From: Agrobacterium larrymoorei | GTDB lineage: Bacteria > Pseudomonadota > Alphaproteobacteria > Rhizobiales > Rhizobiaceae | NCBI RefSeq assembly: GCF_030819275.1 | Contig: NZ_JAUTBL010000002.1 | Location: 64,501 to 128,500, forward strand | DNA: 64,000 bases | Direction: 5' to 3' | Shown: positions 55,275 to 64,000 of the stretch, one piece after another | Numbering within the stretch: the first letter of the stretch is position 1 | How the letters are laid out: each line of letters begins with the position of its first letter | Notes under the pieces: model-generated | The model's input: the letters and a program-made list of their open reading frames with translations, nothing else | Told to the model about the DNA's origin: nothing | Databases searched by the model: none | Position numbers and translations under genes: made by a program

Positions 55275-55420
55275 CTTTTCCTCCCGATGAATATGGCCTC
55301 AGCGACGAGACGCACTCCTCTGCGCTCGCCGGGGTGAGATCATTTGCAGTCGAGATCGCGCGTCACGCAATCGAGGGAAGAAAACAAATCGTTAAAAGAG
55401 TGTCGGCTAACGGCCCGAAT

Positions 55421-55469
55421 GGGTGGAATCCGAAACATCGCCTTAATGGCGTGGGTGGATTCCTACCCA
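55421..55469. repeat. Paired upstream repeats in the tctC promoter region
   Basis: GGGTGGAATCC (55421-55431) and GGGTGGATTCC (55453-55463) differ by one base and are 32 bases apart, about three helical turns. The second is nested in TGGGT-N8-ACCCA. They lie some 150-190 bases before tctC and could be activator sites for the adjacent DctD-like regulator. I found no convincing -24/-12 element downstream. Confidence 0.4.
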
Positions 55470-55491
55470 TGACAAGAAAAGAAAACAGAAC

Positions 55492-56853
55492 TCAGGGGCT
55501 TGTCATGTCTTCATCGATGGGGGCATGCTTTGTTAGTGCGTATTTTTGCATCTTTTCATAAAGCGTCTTGCGCGATATTCCGAGCGTCTCATAGACGGCT
55601 TTCAGATTGCCTTTATGGCTCGCGATTGTTCTTGCGATGATGCCTTTTTCAAACTCCGCCACCTTGGCGGAGAGCCCATGACCGGAAAGCGGATCGCTTT
55701 GCGGCCCTTCGCCGGAGCGACCGTCCAGTCCAAGAACGAACCGGTCCGCTTCGTTTCTCAGTTCACGCACATTGCCGGGCCACTCGCGCATCGCCAGCGA
55801 TGAAATGATGCTGGATGGCACCTCCATGTCGTCGCGGCCATAGCGCGCTGCGGCTTCTCTTACGAGATGCAGGAAAAGCAGGGGAATATCGCTTTGCCGT
55901 TGTGCAAGCGACGGAACATGGATCGTGGCGACGTTCAGACGATAGAGGAGATCCTGGCGGAAGCGCCCGGCAAGGGCCTCATGCGCCAGGTCCGTCTTGC
56001 TGGTGGCAATGAAGCGGACATCGAGTTCCACGGTCTCGTTGGAGCCAAGCCGCGTGATGGTGCGCTCCTGAAGCACGCGCAGCAGCTTGCCCTGCATATC
56101 GGGCGGCATGGAGCCGATCTCGTCCAGCAGGATGGTGCCGCCGCGCGCATGCTCGAACTTGCCGTAGCGTGCCCTCAGCGCCCCCGGAAAGGCACCTGCC
56201 TCGTGGCCGAAGAGTTCGCTCTCGATCAGATGCTGGGGAAGGGCCGCGCAGTTGATGGCGACGAAGGGACGGTCGGCACGCGCGCTCACATCATGCAGCG
56301 CCCGCGCCACCACTTCCTTGCCGGCCCCCGTATCGCCGATGATCAGCGTATCGGCATCCGCCGCCCCTATGGCACGGATACGGTAGCGCAGATCGACCAT
56401 CACCTGCGTGCGGCCTGGCAGGCGCGTTTCCAAATCGTCACGTTTTCCGGCAACCGCCCGCAGGCGCCGATTTTCCAGGACCAGCGAACGCCGATCCATG
56501 GCGCGTTTGATGATGCCGGCGAGATACTGGATGCTGAAGGGTTTTTCGATAAAGTCGTAAGCACCGTTGCGCATGGCGCTGACCGCCAGCTGCACATCGC
56601 CATGGCCGGTCACGAGGATCACCGGAATTTCCGCGTCCAGTTCCCGCACCTTCTGCAGCAGGCTCATGCCGTCGATACCCGGCATGCGGATATCGCTGAC
56701 GATCACGCCATCGAAACTGTAGCCGATCAGTTCGAAGACATGGTCGGCATTGTCGATGGTAACGACATCGAGGCCTGCAAGCTCCAGCGCCTGGGCTGTG
56801 GAAAGGCGCAAATCCTCTTCGTCATCGATCAGCAATACGCGGGACACGCTCAT
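55492..56853 (-). CDS. NtrC-family response regulator, DctD-like, with altered GAFTGA loop
   Basis: A 453-residue regulator. The receiver (residues 1-125) has the Asp in GVIVSDIRMPG, then an AAA+ domain with Walker A GDTGAGKE, Walker B GTILLDEIGSM, and a C-terminal Fis-type helix-turn-helix (LKAVYETLGISRKTLYEKM). The sigma54-contact loop reads GAFPGA instead of GAFTGA. It is paired with the sensor kinase (ATGA overlap) and precedes tctCBA, so it likely controls tricarboxylate uptake. Confidence 0.9.
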   Translation of the reverse strand: MSVSRVLLIDDEEDLRLSTAQALELAGLDVVTIDNADHVFELIGYSFDGVIVSDIRMPGIDGMSLLQKVRELDAEIPVILVTGHGDVQLAVSAMRNGAYDFIEKPFSIQYLAGIIKRAMDRRSLVLENRRLRAVAGKRDDLETRLPGRTQVMVDLRYRIRAIGAADADTLIIGDTGAGKEVVARALHDVSARADRPFVAINCAALPQHLIESELFGHEAGAFPGALRARYGKFEHARGGTILLDEIGSMPPDMQGKLLRVLQERTITRLGSNETVELDVRFIATSKTDLAHEALAGRFRQDLLYRLNVATIHVPSLAQRQSDIPLLFLHLVREAAARYGRDDMEVPSSIISSLAMREWPGNVRELRNEADRFVLGLDGRSGEGPQSDPLSGHGLSAKVAEFEKGIIARTIASHKGNLKAVYETLGISRKTLYEKMQKYALTKHAPIDEDMTSP

Positions 56854-58673
56854 TCCGCGGCAATCTCCATCGGTGTTTCGGCGTCGAGTTCAATATCGAA
56901 TCGCGCGCCGCCATCCTCCAGATTGGTGACGACAAGCCGCCCGCCAAAATCCTTGACGATATTATAGGAGATCGACAAGCCAAGGCCCAGGCCCTTGCCG
57001 ACGCCTTTCGTCGAAAAGAACGGGTCGAAGATGCGCTCCATGATCGCGGGCGGCACGCCGGGGCCACGATCGCGCACCGAAACGATCACCTTGTTGTCGC
57101 TCTTTTGTGCGGTGAGATCGATACGACGGTCGTCCAGTCCCTCTACCGCATCGGCCGCATTGGAGATGATGTTGACGAGCACCTGCTGTAGACGCACCGG
57201 TCCGGCCTTGACCAACAGCGTCTCCGGTCCAAGCGCCACATGCAATTGCGCATCCGCCGCCTTCAACCTTGCGCTGACGATTTCGAGCGTATCGGCCACC
57301 ACCGTGTCGAGCGGAACCGGACCGACATGCTCATTGGGCTTGCGGGCAAAGTTGCGCAGGTGCCTGCTGATCGAGGCCATTCTGTCGATCAGGGCGGAGA
57401 TGCGGGAGAGATTGGACCTTGCCTCCTCCACGCGCCCGCGTTCGATCAGCAGAGAGGCACTTTCGGCATAGGTCTTGGCAGCGGCAAGCGGCTGGTTGAA
57501 CTCGTGGGAAAGGGCGGCCGACATCTGGCCAAGGGCTGCAAGCTTGCCCGCCTGGATCAAATCCTTCTGGGTTTTTCGCAACTGCTTTTCCGTCTGGCGG
57601 CGTTCGGCAACCTCCCGCTTGATGTCGCGGTTCACCCGCGCCAGGTCTGCGGTGCGTTCCTCCACCCGCCGCTCCAGCTCTGCCTTGGCTTCTGCCTGAT
57701 GCACCAACCGGTCCTGCAGGCGCCTGCGTCTTTGCAGCATGGCCGCCAGAAGTGCGCCTGCCAGGCCAAAGCAGAGCAGGGCCGCCAGCATCGTCGTCTG
57801 CACCTGCGTGCGCACCGAGCCGGTATCCATCAGCACATTCACCGTCCAGCCCGCTTCCGGCATGGGTTGCGAAAGGACGAGATATTCCCTGTCCTGCTGC
57901 CCTTCACGGATCGTCATCAACCGATGACTGCCGAAGATGCCTTCGGTAACCGGCAACTGGCTGAGCTTGGCATCCGCATAGCGGCGCGAGGCTTCGGTTC
58001 TCGCAATTCTATCGGGCGTCAGCGGCAGGATCGCCGAATAGAGCCATTGCGGCACGCCGGTCATGAAGATGATGCCTTCCGGATCGGTAACGACGATGCG
58101 GTTTTCGCCGGTACCGAAGGAGGCCTCGATGCCTTCAATATCCACCTTGAAGACGATGACGCCTTTGATGACGTCGTTGAACAGGATGGGAGAGGCGAAA
58201 TAATAGCCGCGCTTGTGTGAGGTGGTCCCAAGCGCGAAGAAGCGCGACTGCAGCCCCTTGGCGGCATCCTGGAAATACGGGCGATAGCTGAAATTCTGTC
58301 CGATGAAGCTTGCCGGGCCATCATAGTTGCTGGCGGCAATCGTCTCACCGTCCAGCGTCATGATATAGATGTCGGAGGACTTCAAAAGGTCGTTGATCGA
58401 CTTCAGATAGATGTTGGCGCGCTGCCTGAGACGCTGATCCTCCGGATGGGCAACCAGCTCCTCGATATCGTCGTGATCGGCCATCAGTGCGGGAAGCGGC
58501 TCGTAGCGGCTCAGATGCCCGCCAAGGGCGGAGACAGCGAGCCGTAACGTCGTTCCACCCTGTTCGGCAGCCTCGTTGAGATAACTCTCGGCAAGCAGTT
58601 CCCGACCCTTGGTGAAGGCAAAGCCGCACAGACCAAGGCAAAGCAGAAGGATGCCGACCCACCGATATCTCAC
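56850..58673 (-). CDS. DctB-like membrane sensor histidine kinase
   Basis: A 607-residue kinase: an N-terminal membrane helix, a periplasmic double-Cache domain (residues about 30-290), a second helix (AALLCFGLAGALLAAML), a coiled coil, HisKA with LSHEFNQPLAAAKTYAE, and HATPase with NAADAVEG, DRGPGVP and GKGLGLGLSIS. The layout is that of DctB, which senses C4-dicarboxylates in the periplasm; here the neighbouring tct genes suggest a tricarboxylate. First gene of the pair. Confidence 0.92.
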   Translation of the reverse strand: MRYRWVGILLLCLGLCGFAFTKGRELLAESYLNEAAEQGGTTLRLAVSALGGHLSRYEPLPALMADHDDIEELVAHPEDQRLRQRANIYLKSINDLLKSSDIYIMTLDGETIAASNYDGPASFIGQNFSYRPYFQDAAKGLQSRFFALGTTSHKRGYYFASPILFNDVIKGVIVFKVDIEGIEASFGTGENRIVVTDPEGIIFMTGVPQWLYSAILPLTPDRIARTEASRRYADAKLSQLPVTEGIFGSHRLMTIREGQQDREYLVLSQPMPEAGWTVNVLMDTGSVRTQVQTTMLAALLCFGLAGALLAAMLQRRRRLQDRLVHQAEAKAELERRVEERTADLARVNRDIKREVAERRQTEKQLRKTQKDLIQAGKLAALGQMSAALSHEFNQPLAAAKTYAESASLLIERGRVEEARSNLSRISALIDRMASISRHLRNFARKPNEHVGPVPLDTVVADTLEIVSARLKAADAQLHVALGPETLLVKAGPVRLQQVLVNIISNAADAVEGLDDRRIDLTAQKSDNKVIVSVRDRGPGVPPAIMERIFDPFFSTKGVGKGLGLGLSISYNIVKDFGGRLVVTNLEDGGARFDIELDAETPMEIAAE

Positions 58674-58832
58674 TCAAACCCCTCCACTTGACGGTTTTTC
58701 TGTCGCATGTCGTTGTCGCAAAACCGGTCACTACTTTTGCGCGACATGCTGTAAAAAACCGTCCTCCTAATGAGGATAGTATGTGCGGGTTCGTTTTTTT
58801 CCAAGCGGCATTGCGACGGCAGCAGAAGGCAA

Positions 58833-58858
58833 CAAAAAAGCCGACCCAAAGGCCGGCT
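58833..58858 (-). terminator. Terminator after rpmF
   Basis: On the minus strand AGCCG/CGGCT stem followed by a TTTTTTG tract, 34 bases past the rpmF stop. Confidence 0.65.
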
Positions 58859-58891
58859 CGTTCGTCATGCAATCGCATCAAGACGCGCTGA

Positions 58892-59077
58892 TTATGCGCT
58901 TTCCTTCGGCGTCAGAACCTGACGGCCGCGATACATGCCTGTCTTCAGGTCGATGTGGTGCGGGCGACGCAGTTCGCCGGAGTTCTTGTCTTCGACGTAG
59001 GTTGCTGCCTTGAGGGCGTCTGCCGAACGGCGCATGCCGCGCTTGGACGGGCTCGTTTTTCTTTTAGGAACTGCCAT
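58892..59077 (-). CDS. rpmF: 50S ribosomal protein L32
   Basis: A 61-residue basic ribosomal protein with the typical start [20 protein letters not shown] and the segment [19 protein letters not shown]. As in many alphaproteobacteria the zinc-binding Cys residues of other L32 proteins are absent. ATG 59077 is fixed by the family N-terminus; the longer frame to 59260 is spurious. Confidence 0.97.
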   Translation of the reverse strand: MAVPKRKTSPSKRGMRRSADALKAATYVEDKNSGELRRPHHIDLKTGMYRGRQVLTPKESA

Positions 59078-59265
59078 TTGTGTTACTCCACTGAAGCGGC
59101 GAAACACGGGAACCGGCCAGAACCATAGGCCGAATGTCGCATGTCTCGATATCGGAAATTTGGCGCGCTTATACATGCCCTGCGGGGCTTTGACCAGCCC
59201 CGACGCACATTTTTTCGCGAGATACCGACGCAATCGAAAATCGGCATCCGTCCGACCCATCCATA

Positions 59266-59988
59266 TCAGATGGGATTGAACACAAGCAACTCCTCAAAGT
59301 GGTTCATGTCGGCAAATGCACAGAAGGCTGGCGGGCGCATTTCGATGACCGGCGCTGACGCCCGCAATTCTTCAAGGCAGTCATCCAGCATCGCCTGCCA
59401 GCGCGGCAGGCACTCCGGCTCGAACCAGCGGCGGGCATAGGCAAATGTAATGTGGAATTCGTAAGTCTCGTGATCGGGATGACGATAGCCGAAGGCCTCG
59501 GCAAAGGCGTCGCGCCATGCGGCGATGATCCTGTCGTCTACCTCGGTTACCCCTTTCAGGATCAGGCCAAGCGGCGTGACGGATGTTGCCTGCATGTTGA
59601 AGGCTGGCAGCTTCGGAAATTCGGCGAGGCGCTCACGGTAAAACGCTGTCATCGCGTTGATCGTGCTGTCTTCCGGCATCTCCTTCGGCCAGTACGGCCA
59701 GGTGCGGCGATGCTCGATGATGCCCTGAAACACCGTCATGTGCAGGCTGGAGACGGGTGTGAAGGCGAGGTGGGTCGAAGCCTCGGGCATATCGAGAAGC
59801 CGCTGACGGGCGGCAATGACCGCCTGTTGAGACGGCGAGCCGTCGACCAGATGGCAGACGACCGTGTTGCCCGGCTCAGGCAGAAATTCTCCCTCAGGAG
59901 AATAGCGCGTTCCCAGATGTCGGGGTGGCGCAGTGTGATGGGTGGTCGAGAAGGCGGAAAGTTGTGGCGAAACGAACGGGGCGTGCAT
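59266..59988 (-). CDS. DUF1868 protein (2H phosphoesterase fold)
   Basis: A 240-residue protein with two H-x-T motifs, SLHMTVFQG near residue 105 and [11 protein letters not shown] near residue 190, the mark of the 2H phosphoesterase superfamily. The segment [23 protein letters not shown] is typical of DUF1868. A role on cyclic or 2',5'-linked nucleotides is inferred from the fold only. ATG 59988 is chosen over the frame extending to 60093, which overlaps the polA end. Confidence 0.8.
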   Translation of the reverse strand: MHAPFVSPQLSAFSTTHHTAPPRHLGTRYSPEGEFLPEPGNTVVCHLVDGSPSQQAVIAARQRLLDMPEASTHLAFTPVSSLHMTVFQGIIEHRRTWPYWPKEMPEDSTINAMTAFYRERLAEFPKLPAFNMQATSVTPLGLILKGVTEVDDRIIAAWRDAFAEAFGYRHPDHETYEFHITFAYARRWFEPECLPRWQAMLDDCLEELRASAPVIEMRPPAFCAFADMNHFEELLVFNPI

Positions 59989-60055
59989 GGGAGGGCACCT
60001 TGATAGAAGCCTTCCCCTACGCCTCATGGGCGACAGGCACATGACATTCGTGCCC

Positions 60056-63000
60056 TTAATGCGCCTCGTCCCAGTTGCTGGCGGCACGCGCATCCACCTG
60101 CAACGGCACCCTCATGTCGATGGCAGGCATGGCCGCATGTTCCATGACGGATACAACGACCGGCAAAGTCTTTTCGATTTCGCTGTCCTCGACCTCGAAG
60201 ATCAGTTCGTCATGCACCTGAAGCAGCATGCGGGCCGAAAGCTTTGCCTGTTCAAGTGCTGGCTCCATGCGGATCATGGCCCGGCGGATGATATCGGCGG
60301 CAGATCCCTGGATCGGTGCATTGATCGCCGCGCGCTCGTTGAACGCCTTCACCGAGGGATTGGACGACTTGATTTCCGGATAATGGATACGGCGACCGAA
60401 GATGGTTTCGACATAGCCATGCTCGCGGGCATAGGCCTTGGTGTTTTCCATATAGTCGCGAATGCCGGGGAAACGCTCGAAATACTTCTTGATGTAATCG
60501 CCCGCTTCAGAGCGGCCGATGCTCAGCTGGTTGGCAAGGCCGAAGGAGGAGATACCATAGATGATGCCGAAGTTGATCGCCTTGGCGCGGCGACGCACCT
60601 CCGATGGCATGCCCTCTACCGGCACGCCGAACATTTCCGACGCCGTCATCGCATGAATATCGATGCCGTTCTCGAAGGCATTTCTCAGCTGCGGAATATC
60701 GGCGACATGCGCCAGCACGCGCAATTCGATCTGGCTGTAGTCGGCCGACAAAAGCTTGTTGCCGGGCGTGGAGACGAAGGCCGTTCTGATCTTCCGCCCT
60801 TCTGCCGTGCGCACCGGAATGTTCTGAAGGTTCGGTTCCGAGGAAGACAGACGGCCCGTCGTGGTCGATGCCAGTGAGTAGGATGTGTGCACCCGCTTGG
60901 TATCGGCATGGATATAACCGGGCAACGCATCCGTGTAGGTGGATTTCAGCTTGGTCAGCTGGCGCCAGTCGACGATCTTGCGCGGTAGTTCCATCCCCTC
61001 GGCGGCGAGGTCTTCCAGCACCGAAGCGGAGGTAGACCATTGTCCGGTCTTGGTCTTCGAGCCGCCGGGCAGGCCCATCTTGCCGAAGAGGATATCCCCA
61101 AGTTGCTTGGGCGAACCGATATTGAATTTCTCGCCAGCCAGCTCGTAAATCTCTTCTTCAAAAGCGGCAGCCTTCTGCGCCAGCTCGCCGGAAAGCCGTG
61201 AGAGAATCTGCCGATCGACGGAAATGCCGCGCTCTTCCATGTGTGCCAGCACTGGCACCAATGGTCGTTCCAGCCGCTCATAGACGGTTGTGAGACGGTC
61301 GGCGACAAGGCGGGGTTTCAGCACCATCCAGAGCCTGAGCGTCACATCGGCATCTTCGGCAGCGTAAGCGGTCGCCTTGTCGATATCGACGAAGTCGAAG
61401 GTTACGCCCGACTTTCCAGATCCGGCAACATCCTTGTAAGCGATCGGCTTGTGGCCGAGCCAGCGCTCGGAAAGCGCATCCATGCCATGCGCGCCCTTGC
61501 CCGCCTCCAATACGTAGGAGAGCAGCATGGTATCGTCATAGCTCTGCATCACGATACCGAGGCGCTTGACCAGCAGGTAGTCATACTTGAGGTTCTGCGC
61601 CACTTTCAAAACAGCTGGGTCTTCCAGCAGGTCTTTCAGCCGCGAAAGCGCAAGATCGAAGGGGATCTGGTCTGGCGCCAGCTTGATGCCGTCGCTGAAG
61701 AGATCGCCACCGGAGCCCGTCTTGTGGGTCAGCGGTATATAGGCTGCGATAATGTCCGATCCGCTGGCATTCTTGCTGTTATCAGCAATCGCAAGGGAAA
61801 AGCCGACAAGCTCCGCCGTCATCGGGTCGAGCGAGGTGGTTTCGGTATCGAAGGCTACGACGCCCGTCTCGCGCGCCATGGCGATCCAGCGATCCAATTC
61901 TTCGATTGAACGAATAGTCTGGTAGGTGGTTGTATCGATCTTGGCGGCGGCGAAGATCGTCTCGCGGGCGGAGGCAAGCTCCTGAGGGGTATCGCCTTCC
62001 GCCTTGGAGAGAACGGCGCCGACATCCGCTACCGACGCTTCGCCAAGCGGAACGGATGCGGCATCGCCGCCCGTGTCGGTATCGGCATCGAGATCAGGTC
62101 CATGGGCCTCTGCCCCGCGCTCCACCGGAACATGTGCGGGCTCGATGGCCGACGCATCTGCACCCGTCGCTTCCGCCACGCGGCGGGTCAGCGTGGTGAA
62201 TTCCATGGCCTTCAGGAAGGCGATCAGCTTCGGTCCGTCTTGCACCTCGAGCGTCAGCGCATCCAGCGCAAGCTCCAGCGGCACATCCGTTCTGAGGGCT
62301 ACGAGCTTTCGCGAAAGCCGGGCGAGCTCCGCATTGGCGATGATGTTTTCGCGGCGCTTCTGCTGCTTGATTTCGCCCGCGCGCTCCAGCAGCGTATCGA
62401 GGTCGCCATATTCCTCCAGCAATTGCGCTGCCGTCTTCGGACCGATACCGGGAATGCCCGGAATATTGTCGGTGGAATCGCCGGTCATCGCCTGCAGGTC
62501 GATCATCTTTTCCGGCGGTACGCCCCACTTTTCGATGACGTCCGGCACGCCGATCTGCTTGTCCTTCATCGCGTCATACATATGCACGTTCGGCGTGACG
62601 AGCTGCATCAGGTCCTTGTCGGAGGAGATGATGGTGACATCCGCACCGATCGCCTCCGCCTGGCGGGCATAGGTGGCGATGATGTCATCGGCCTCGAAAC
62701 CTTCGGTCTCGATGCAGGGCAGGTTGAAGGCGCGCGTCGCGTGGCGGATCAGGCCGAATTGCGGAACGAGATCTTCCGGCGGTGCCGAGCGGTTGGCCTT
62801 GTAGAGATCGTAGAGCTCGTTGCGGAAGGTCTTGGAGGAATAGTCGAAGATCACCGCAAAATGCGTTGGCGTCACCCCGACATCGGTGTTGCGCGCATCC
62901 TTCAACAGCTTCCACAGCATGTTGCAGAAGCCGGACACGGCATTGACCGGCAATCCATCGGATTTGCGGTTGAGCGGAGGGATGGCGTGGAAGGCGCGGA

Positions 63001-63058
63001 AAATGAAACCGGAGCCGTCCACGAGGAAGAGATGATCGCCTTTTTTCATGGGAAGCAT
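60056..63058 (-). CDS. polA: DNA polymerase I
   Basis: A 1000-residue DNA polymerase I with all three domains. The 5' nuclease (residues about 5-290) has LFLVDGSGFIFRAF and SSDKDLMQLV. The 3'-5' exonuclease has VVAFDTETTSLDP, with the DxE motif intact. The polymerase has SADYSQIELRVLAH, RRAKAINFGIIYG and QVHDELIFEVE. It acts in Okazaki fragment maturation and repair. ATG 63058 or the ATG three codons later (63049) could be the start. Confidence 0.98.
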   Translation of the reverse strand: MLPMKKGDHLFLVDGSGFIFRAFHAIPPLNRKSDGLPVNAVSGFCNMLWKLLKDARNTDVGVTPTHFAVIFDYSSKTFRNELYDLYKANRSAPPEDLVPQFGLIRHATRAFNLPCIETEGFEADDIIATYARQAEAIGADVTIISSDKDLMQLVTPNVHMYDAMKDKQIGVPDVIEKWGVPPEKMIDLQAMTGDSTDNIPGIPGIGPKTAAQLLEEYGDLDTLLERAGEIKQQKRRENIIANAELARLSRKLVALRTDVPLELALDALTLEVQDGPKLIAFLKAMEFTTLTRRVAEATGADASAIEPAHVPVERGAEAHGPDLDADTDTGGDAASVPLGEASVADVGAVLSKAEGDTPQELASARETIFAAAKIDTTTYQTIRSIEELDRWIAMARETGVVAFDTETTSLDPMTAELVGFSLAIADNSKNASGSDIIAAYIPLTHKTGSGGDLFSDGIKLAPDQIPFDLALSRLKDLLEDPAVLKVAQNLKYDYLLVKRLGIVMQSYDDTMLLSYVLEAGKGAHGMDALSERWLGHKPIAYKDVAGSGKSGVTFDFVDIDKATAYAAEDADVTLRLWMVLKPRLVADRLTTVYERLERPLVPVLAHMEERGISVDRQILSRLSGELAQKAAAFEEEIYELAGEKFNIGSPKQLGDILFGKMGLPGGSKTKTGQWSTSASVLEDLAAEGMELPRKIVDWRQLTKLKSTYTDALPGYIHADTKRVHTSYSLASTTTGRLSSSEPNLQNIPVRTAEGRKIRTAFVSTPGNKLLSADYSQIELRVLAHVADIPQLRNAFENGIDIHAMTASEMFGVPVEGMPSEVRRRAKAINFGIIYGISSFGLANQLSIGRSEAGDYIKKYFERFPGIRDYMENTKAYAREHGYVETIFGRRIHYPEIKSSNPSVKAFNERAAINAPIQGSAADIIRRAMIRMEPALEQAKLSARMLLQVHDELIFEVEDSEIEKTLPVVVSVMEHAAMPAIDMRVPLQVDARAASNWDEAH

Positions 63059-63221
63059 GGATAGCGTGCGGCATGTTCAACGTCCACACAAACTTGCTGT
63101 TGATGGCGGGTCAAAGTCGCGCCGAACCCGCCAAATCCGCCTCGATTCTTTCACCGGAACGTTACCGATTTGTAATCCGCTCTTCCCTTGAAAAGCCGCA
63201 TTTGCGGCCTCATTTCTAGGA

Positions 63222-63367
63222 GGACGGCGACTGATCACGCCGTAGTCTGATAGCTGGCTCGTCCCCCGCCGCGTCAGACCGGACAAAGGCCTTTCCCCCT
63301 CTCCGGGCCTTTGTCCCTCAATATGACCGCCATGACCGTCCCCTCCCGGTCATGGCGGTTTTCTTTT
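63222..63367 (+). ncRNA. Candidate small RNA with CU-rich hairpin loops
   Basis: In the 376-base gap between divergent polA and the MarR gene, two strong hairpins stand in series. GGACAAAGGCC/GGCCTTTGTCC (63281-63291 with 63306-63316) has a CU-rich loop, TTTCCCCCTCTCCG. ACCGCCATGACCG/CGGTCATGGCGGT (63326-63338 with 63347-63359) has loop TCCCCTCC and is followed by TTTCTTTT. A TTGAAA-like -35 lies near 63187. The CU-rich loops could pair with ribosome-binding sites, like alphaproteobacterial cuckoo/alpha-r14 RNAs. The 5' end is a guess. Confidence 0.45.
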
Positions 63368-63415
63368 GCGCAAATGCCTCTCTCGACACGCATGCTTCAC
63401 GAAAGCATGGGCCGC

Positions 63416-63433
63416 TACATAGCACGATATGTA
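63416..63433. promoter_or_regulatory. Inverted-repeat operator before the MarR gene
   Basis: TACATA-N6-TATGTA is a perfect 18-base inverted repeat just before the MarR start, as expected for an autoregulatory MarR site. A second inverted repeat, CATGCTT/AAGCATG, lies at 63391-63409. Confidence 0.5.
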
Positions 63434-63434
63434 A

Positions 63435-63890
63435 ATGATCCGGACGATGTGCCCGATGGGATTTTCTCGACAGGACTCTGCAGCCTATCTCGCGGCGCAA
63501 CTGGCCAAGGGCTTTTCCCAGGCTCTGCTCAAGCGTACCGGTGCCCTCGGCTTCTCGCCCGGCCAATTTCCTGTTCTGCTGGAGCTCTGGCAGGAAGACG
63601 GGCTGACGCAGCGCCAGTTGCTCGACCGGGTCGATATCGAACAGGCGACGCTCGCCAATACGCTTGCGCGTATGGTTCGCGACGGGCTGATCGAGCGTAA
63701 ACCCCATCCGACAGATCGCCGGTCGCAGATCATCATGCTGACGGAAAAAGGTGCCGCGCTTGAAGAGGCCGCCATTGCCGCATCGAGAGAAACGGAAGAG
63801 GCGTTGCTTAAGGACCTGCTGAAGTTTGAGCGGCAATTGCTGCTTGAATATATGAGCCGCGCCATCAGCGTCGCTAAATCGGAAAAGTAA
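63435..63890 (+). CDS. MarR family transcriptional regulator
   Basis: A 151-residue MarR regulator. The winged helix contains LTQRQLLDRVDIEQATLANTLARMVRDGLIERKPHPTDRRSQIIML, with the DRRS wing. N- and C-terminal helices for dimerisation are present. ATG 63435 or 63456 (MGFSRQDSAAYLA) may be the start. It is probably autoregulated through the inverted repeat at 63416. Confidence 0.88.
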   Translation: MIRTMCPMGFSRQDSAAYLAAQLAKGFSQALLKRTGALGFSPGQFPVLLELWQEDGLTQRQLLDRVDIEQATLANTLARMVRDGLIERKPHPTDRRSQIIMLTEKGAALEEAAIAASRETEEALLKDLLKFERQLLLEYMSRAISVAKSEK

Positions 63891-63953
63891 GTTTTCCGGC
63901 TCGAAACCGTCTCATATTTACTCTATCGTCCTGCCATCTGGCGCATTGGCGCG

Positions 63954-64000
63954 ATGACCGATATCCGTCGTCGTTACGCCCTTTGCGGAGATTTAAAGAG
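63954..64000 (+). CDS. Possible start of a gene cut by the window end
   Basis: ATG 63954 opens a frame (MTDIRRRYALCGDLK) that runs to the last base. Sixteen codons are too few to identify it, and no clear ribosome-binding site is seen. Confidence 0.2.
   Translation, partial: MTDIRRRYALCGDLK

Noticed and set aside
55275-55491. Sigma54 promoter upstream of tctC
   Set aside because: Expected from the NtrC-family regulator, but no GG-N10-GC element with a reasonable TGGCAC/TTGCA match was found on the minus strand.
1-64000. CRISPR arrays, insertion sequences, rRNA genes
   Set aside because: No regularly spaced repeats, transposase genes or rRNA sequences were seen while reading the window; repeats found are the short ones listed.

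Overview
The window is chromosomal DNA of an alphaproteobacterium, most likely of the Rhizobiaceae (Agrobacterium/Rhizobium group). This is inferred from the gene set (C-P lyase genes, hut cluster with hutF, Tad/Cpa pilus locus with CtrA boxes, LOV histidine kinase, dnaKJ, Tct transporter with a DctB/DctD-type pair, rpmF, polA) and from signals typical of the group, such as TTAA-N7-TTAA boxes and an Agrobacterium-type heat-shock promoter before dnaK. No database search was run, so the genus is not proven.

Left part (1-18 kb), metabolic backbone. It holds the end of phnM with phnN, a LysR regulator divergent from mmsA, and the complete histidine-degradation cluster hutIHGUD (minus) divergent from hutF (plus) across a HutC-type palindrome. 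An EamA exporter follows, then a DUF475/TerC-like membrane protein behind a structured leader with a coupled small ORF. Next come a possible sigma54-driven small RNA, a small MarR-like regulator, an NlpC/P60 hydrolase, pncB and an M17 aminopeptidase.

19-30 kb, Tad (Flp) pilus locus. On the minus strand lie pilA, cpaA, cpaB, cpaC, cpaD, cpaE, cpaF, tadB and tadC. A TadD-like TPR lipoprotein lies convergently on the plus strand, and a free-standing secretin N-domain protein is divergent from pilA. Perfect CtrA boxes precede pilA and cpaB and a near-match precedes tadD, so pilus genes are probably under cell-cycle control.

30.0-41.8 kb, integrated element of about 11.8 kb. It sits at the 3' end of tRNA-Leu(CAG), with an imperfect copy of the tRNA end at the far boundary. 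The integrase end carries a split P4-type integrase, an AlpA/excisionase-like gene, a replication-initiator-like gene with internal palindromic repeats and a chain of overlapping small phage genes. It also carries a tail tape-measure C-terminus fused to a DNA-binding N-terminus, which points to internal deletion. The distal 30.3-35 kb is cargo: a HEPN-motif protein, a zinc metallopeptidase, a coupled pair made of a proteasome-like Ntn hydrolase and a SocA/YwgA-like protein, and a frameshifted thermonuclease. The Ntn pair and the HEPN gene are the best candidates for an undescribed system.

42-51 kb: SelW-like and DoxX proteins; a three-gene light-signalling operon (LOV kinase, receiver, hybrid kinase) in which the LOV kinase has a degenerate ATP-binding domain; dnaK-dnaJ; a TetR regulator divergent from a DUF2798 membrane protein.

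51-64 kb: DUF924, slyX, the tctCBA transporter (tctC carries two frameshifts) with its NtrC-type regulator (GAFPGA in place of GAFTGA) and sensor kinase, rpmF, a 2H phosphoesterase, polA, a CU-rich-loop small RNA candidate and a MarR regulator. I saw no rRNA, CRISPR array or insertion sequence.
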